Assembly: GCA_023427985.1 (NCBI GenBank)
Contig: JAEYZM010000016.1
Coordinates: forward strand, 1 to 64,000
From: Bacteroidota bacterium
GTDB lineage: Bacteria > Bacteroidota > Bacteroidia > Sphingobacteriales > Sphingobacteriaceae
Direction: 5' to 3'
DNA length: 64,000 nucleotides
Both the position numbers and the translations under genes were made by a program. Positions 62,239-64,000 of the stretch are shown one piece after another (the stretch's first letter is position 1; each line of letters begins with the position of its first letter). The notes below the pieces were generated by a model, which saw only the letters and a list, made by a program, of their open reading frames with translations, was not told the DNA's origin and made no database searches.

Positions 62239-64000
62239 TTATAGAATTATTATTTTAGTTTGATTTATTTCTTTACCAGTATTTATCTGTAATACATAAG
62301 TCCCATTACTTAATTGCATTTCTTCTTTCGTCAATACGATTTCTTCCGAAGATCGATTTGCATTGTTCGTTAACTCTTTCAGGAATACAATTCTTCCAGT
62401 TAAATCCATCACTTGAATTTGTATCCCATCTAAGGATTTATTTTTCCATTCAATATGTATTTCCGATGCAGTAGGATTTGGATACACCTTTACATCGTTG
62501 TGTTTTTTTGCAGTAAAATTTATTCCTGTTACAACATAAGGTGTGTTGATTTTTCGATCGGTATAAAACTTATATGCACCAGGTGCTAACAATATTTTGT
62601 AATTAACATCTGTAACATTAATAGAATCACCAGTAAATAACTCGTACCACCAGCCTGTGTGCTGAAAAACTGGTACAATTGAATCGCTGCGCACGTTGAA
62701 ATTTGCAACACAAATTGTATTCAGGTTCGCATCGTTTACTTTATAGGTTTTTACCGATGAACTTACACTGTAAACGTAGTTCGATGTTGAATAAGAAGGT
62801 TCATTGTTCTTTAACCATCCAAGAATAGAAATTACATCATAGATTCTTTTTCTATTTGGATTACTAAAATAATCCCAACGTATAGGTTTGTTCCCTACTC
62901 TACCATTATAATCAATCGAGAAATCATATCCCAATTCTTCGAATTGCCATATCATTTTTGGACCTTGTAAAGGAATTAGAAAACACATAGCAGCCTCTAT
63001 TCTTTTTAATGCTGTGTTCATGTCTTTTACCGAATAATTTCCAGCAGCATTTCCAAATTGCAAATTCTTGTACATCAATCGTTCTTCATCGTGACTTTCT
63101 GCATATGCAACTAAATGCGGATTGTTCCAATTCCTAGCTTTATAATCGGCTCCCGATAAATTGCTGTTTGGAATGTAACCCATAGTAGCTTCATTGAATG
63201 CATGATTCACATTCCCCCAAAACATAAATCCATAATCGGCTAACTCTTTCTCTTCTGAATTTTCTGCAAAATGTTCTAATATTAAATAGGCAGTAGAATC
63301 GTAGCTTCTGATTTTATTATAAATGCGTTTCCAAATTGCAATTCGGCCAGCATCGTATGCCCCCCATGCTGCAACATTGGAACCAGTATTTTTTTGTGTA
63401 AATCCTTTCGATAAATCGAATCGGAATCCGTCAATTTTATATTCCTCTAACCAAAATTTCAATACCGTATCCACAAAGTCTTTAGTAGCCTGCGACTCAT
63501 GATTAAAATCGTATCCAACACCAAAAGGATGCATATCGTTTTGATTAAACCAAGGATTGTTTGCACTTGGCTTATTGGTATTTTTATCGAAATACATACG
63601 CACCATTGGACTCTGTCCAAAGGAATGATTCAACACCATGTCAATGACTATTGCTATGCCTCTTCTATGGCACTCATCGACAAAAATTTTAAAGGAATTT
63701 TTAGTGCCATAATATTTATCTAATGCAAAATAAAAAGATGGATTATAGCCCCAACTTTCATTGCCTTCGAACTCGTTGATGGGCATTAATTCAATCACAT
63801 TCACTCCTAATCTTTGAAGATAATCTAAACTATCCACCAAGGTCTGATAATCGTGACGTGCAATAAAATCACGAACGAGTAATTCATAAACAAATAACTT
63901 CTCTACCTTAGGTCGAACAAAATTATTTGAATGTTGCCAGTTGAAGATTTCTTTTTCGGTATTTAATACACTCACGTATTCCGATGCTTTTCCGTTTGGA
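62239..64000 (-). CDS. GH13 alpha-amylase-like enzyme with T9SS sorting domain (5-prime truncated)
   Basis: The coding frame stays open to the window edge (reading PNGKASEYVSVLN before the first visible GTG), so the N terminus, likely with a signal peptide and an E-set or CBM48-like domain, lies outside. The GH13 barrel motifs are complete: VIDMVLNHSFG, GFRFDLSKG with the nucleophile Asp, LEHFAE with the acid/base Glu, and ESHDEER. After the catalytic part, a C-terminal domain begins VYPNPTASEIHIEW and ends KEINQTKIIIL, a type A T9SS signal. It should be exported across the outer membrane and cut starch-like glucans for SusCD. Confidence 0.93.
   Translation of the reverse strand, partial: PNGKASEYVSVLNTEKEIFNWQHSNNFVRPKVEKLFVYELLVRDFIARHDYQTLVDSLDYLQRLGVNVIELMPINEFEGNESWGYNPSFYFALDKYYGTKNSFKIFVDECHRRGIAIVIDMVLNHSFGQSPMVRMYFDKNTNKPSANNPWFNQNDMHPFGVGYDFNHESQATKDFVDTVLKFWLEEYKIDGFRFDLSKGFTQKNTGSNVAAWGAYDAGRIAIWKRIYNKIRSYDSTAYLILEHFAENSEEKELADYGFMFWGNVNHAFNEATMGYIPNSNLSGADYKARNWNNPHLVAYAESHDEERLMYKNLQFGNAAGNYSVKDMNTALKRIEAAMCFLIPLQGPKMIWQFEELGYDFSIDYNGRVGNKPIRWDYFSNPNRKRIYDVISILGWLKNNEPSYSTSNYVYSVSSSVKTYKVNDANLNTICVANFNVRSDSIVPVFQHTGWWYELFTGDSINVTDVNYKILLAPGAYKFYTDRKINTPYVVTGINFTAKKHNDVKVYPNPTASEIHIEWKNKSLDGIQIQVMDLTGRIVFLKELTNNANRSSEEIVLTKEEMQLSNGTYVLQINTGKEINQTKIIIL

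Overview
The window is a piece of a low-GC (mid-30s percent by eye) chromosome from a member of the Bacteroidota, most likely the Chitinophagales/Sphingobacteriales side of the phylum, though the exact family cannot be fixed from the sequence. The evidence is a SusC/SusD nutrient-uptake locus, a GH13 amylase ending in a type IX secretion (T9SS) sorting domain, gliding-type GldA/GldF/GldG ABC transporter genes, a eukaryote-type glycyl-tRNA synthetase, and promoters of the Bacteroidota form TTG-N18-20-TAnnTTTG. Nearly all genes have full-length family matches. I see no phage, insertion sequence, CRISPR array or plasmid genes.

Layout. 1-44 is a pure C run, probably an artefact. 66-4247 (minus): MFS transporter, miaA, a pRiA4b ORF-3-like protein and a CCA-adding-type nucleotidyltransferase. 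4309-10212 (plus): heavy-metal efflux operon of a small secreted protein, a CusA/CzcA pump fused to a TolC/CzcC-like domain, and a CusB-like lipoprotein adaptor. 10251-11802: DUF3467 protein and a convergent OprO/P-type porin. 12201-25571 (minus): the large transcription/translation cluster, read as tRNA-Thr(TGT)-Tyr(GTA)-Gly(TCC)-Thr(GGT)-tuf-tRNA-Trp-secE-nusG-rplKAJL-rpoBC. 25921-30083 (minus): hpf, xerC, rpsU, acyl-CoA dehydrogenase, apt, helix-hairpin-helix protein. 30163-31917 (plus): two-domain acyltransferase resembling OlsF. 32158-36417 (minus): TonB-dependent receptor and beta-helix-like surface lipoprotein. 36586-42966 (minus): Mpo1-like protein, rny, zapA, a coiled-coil protein, pheT, radC, rpsT. 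43072-49646: PLC/S1-P1-like protein (plus), then dnaN, a DUF4340 protein and gldG/gldF/gldA (minus). 49738-56335: mostly plus-strand housekeeping genes (glyS, engB, a UbiA-family prenyltransferase, M3 peptidase, glycosyltransferase). 56372-64000 (minus): starch-type polysaccharide utilisation locus, in which a T9SS-exported amylase, SusC, SusD and two accessory proteins should cut alpha-glucans at the cell surface and import the products.

The signal I find most interesting is not a gene. The 8-mer TGCCGATG (reverse complement CATCGGCA) occurs about 27 times by my manual scan, against roughly one expected from base composition. It is found on both strands, in all three reading-frame contexts and between genes, including an inverted pair that forms a perfect 9-bp stem at 36543-36569. 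This is how DNA uptake sequences behave in Neisseria and Pasteurellaceae. Short tandem repeats that begin right at stop codons (rpoC, rny, olsF, hpf) form a second unexplained layer. A possible internal signal-peptidase site in the pump/outer-membrane fusion is the most unusual protein-level observation.
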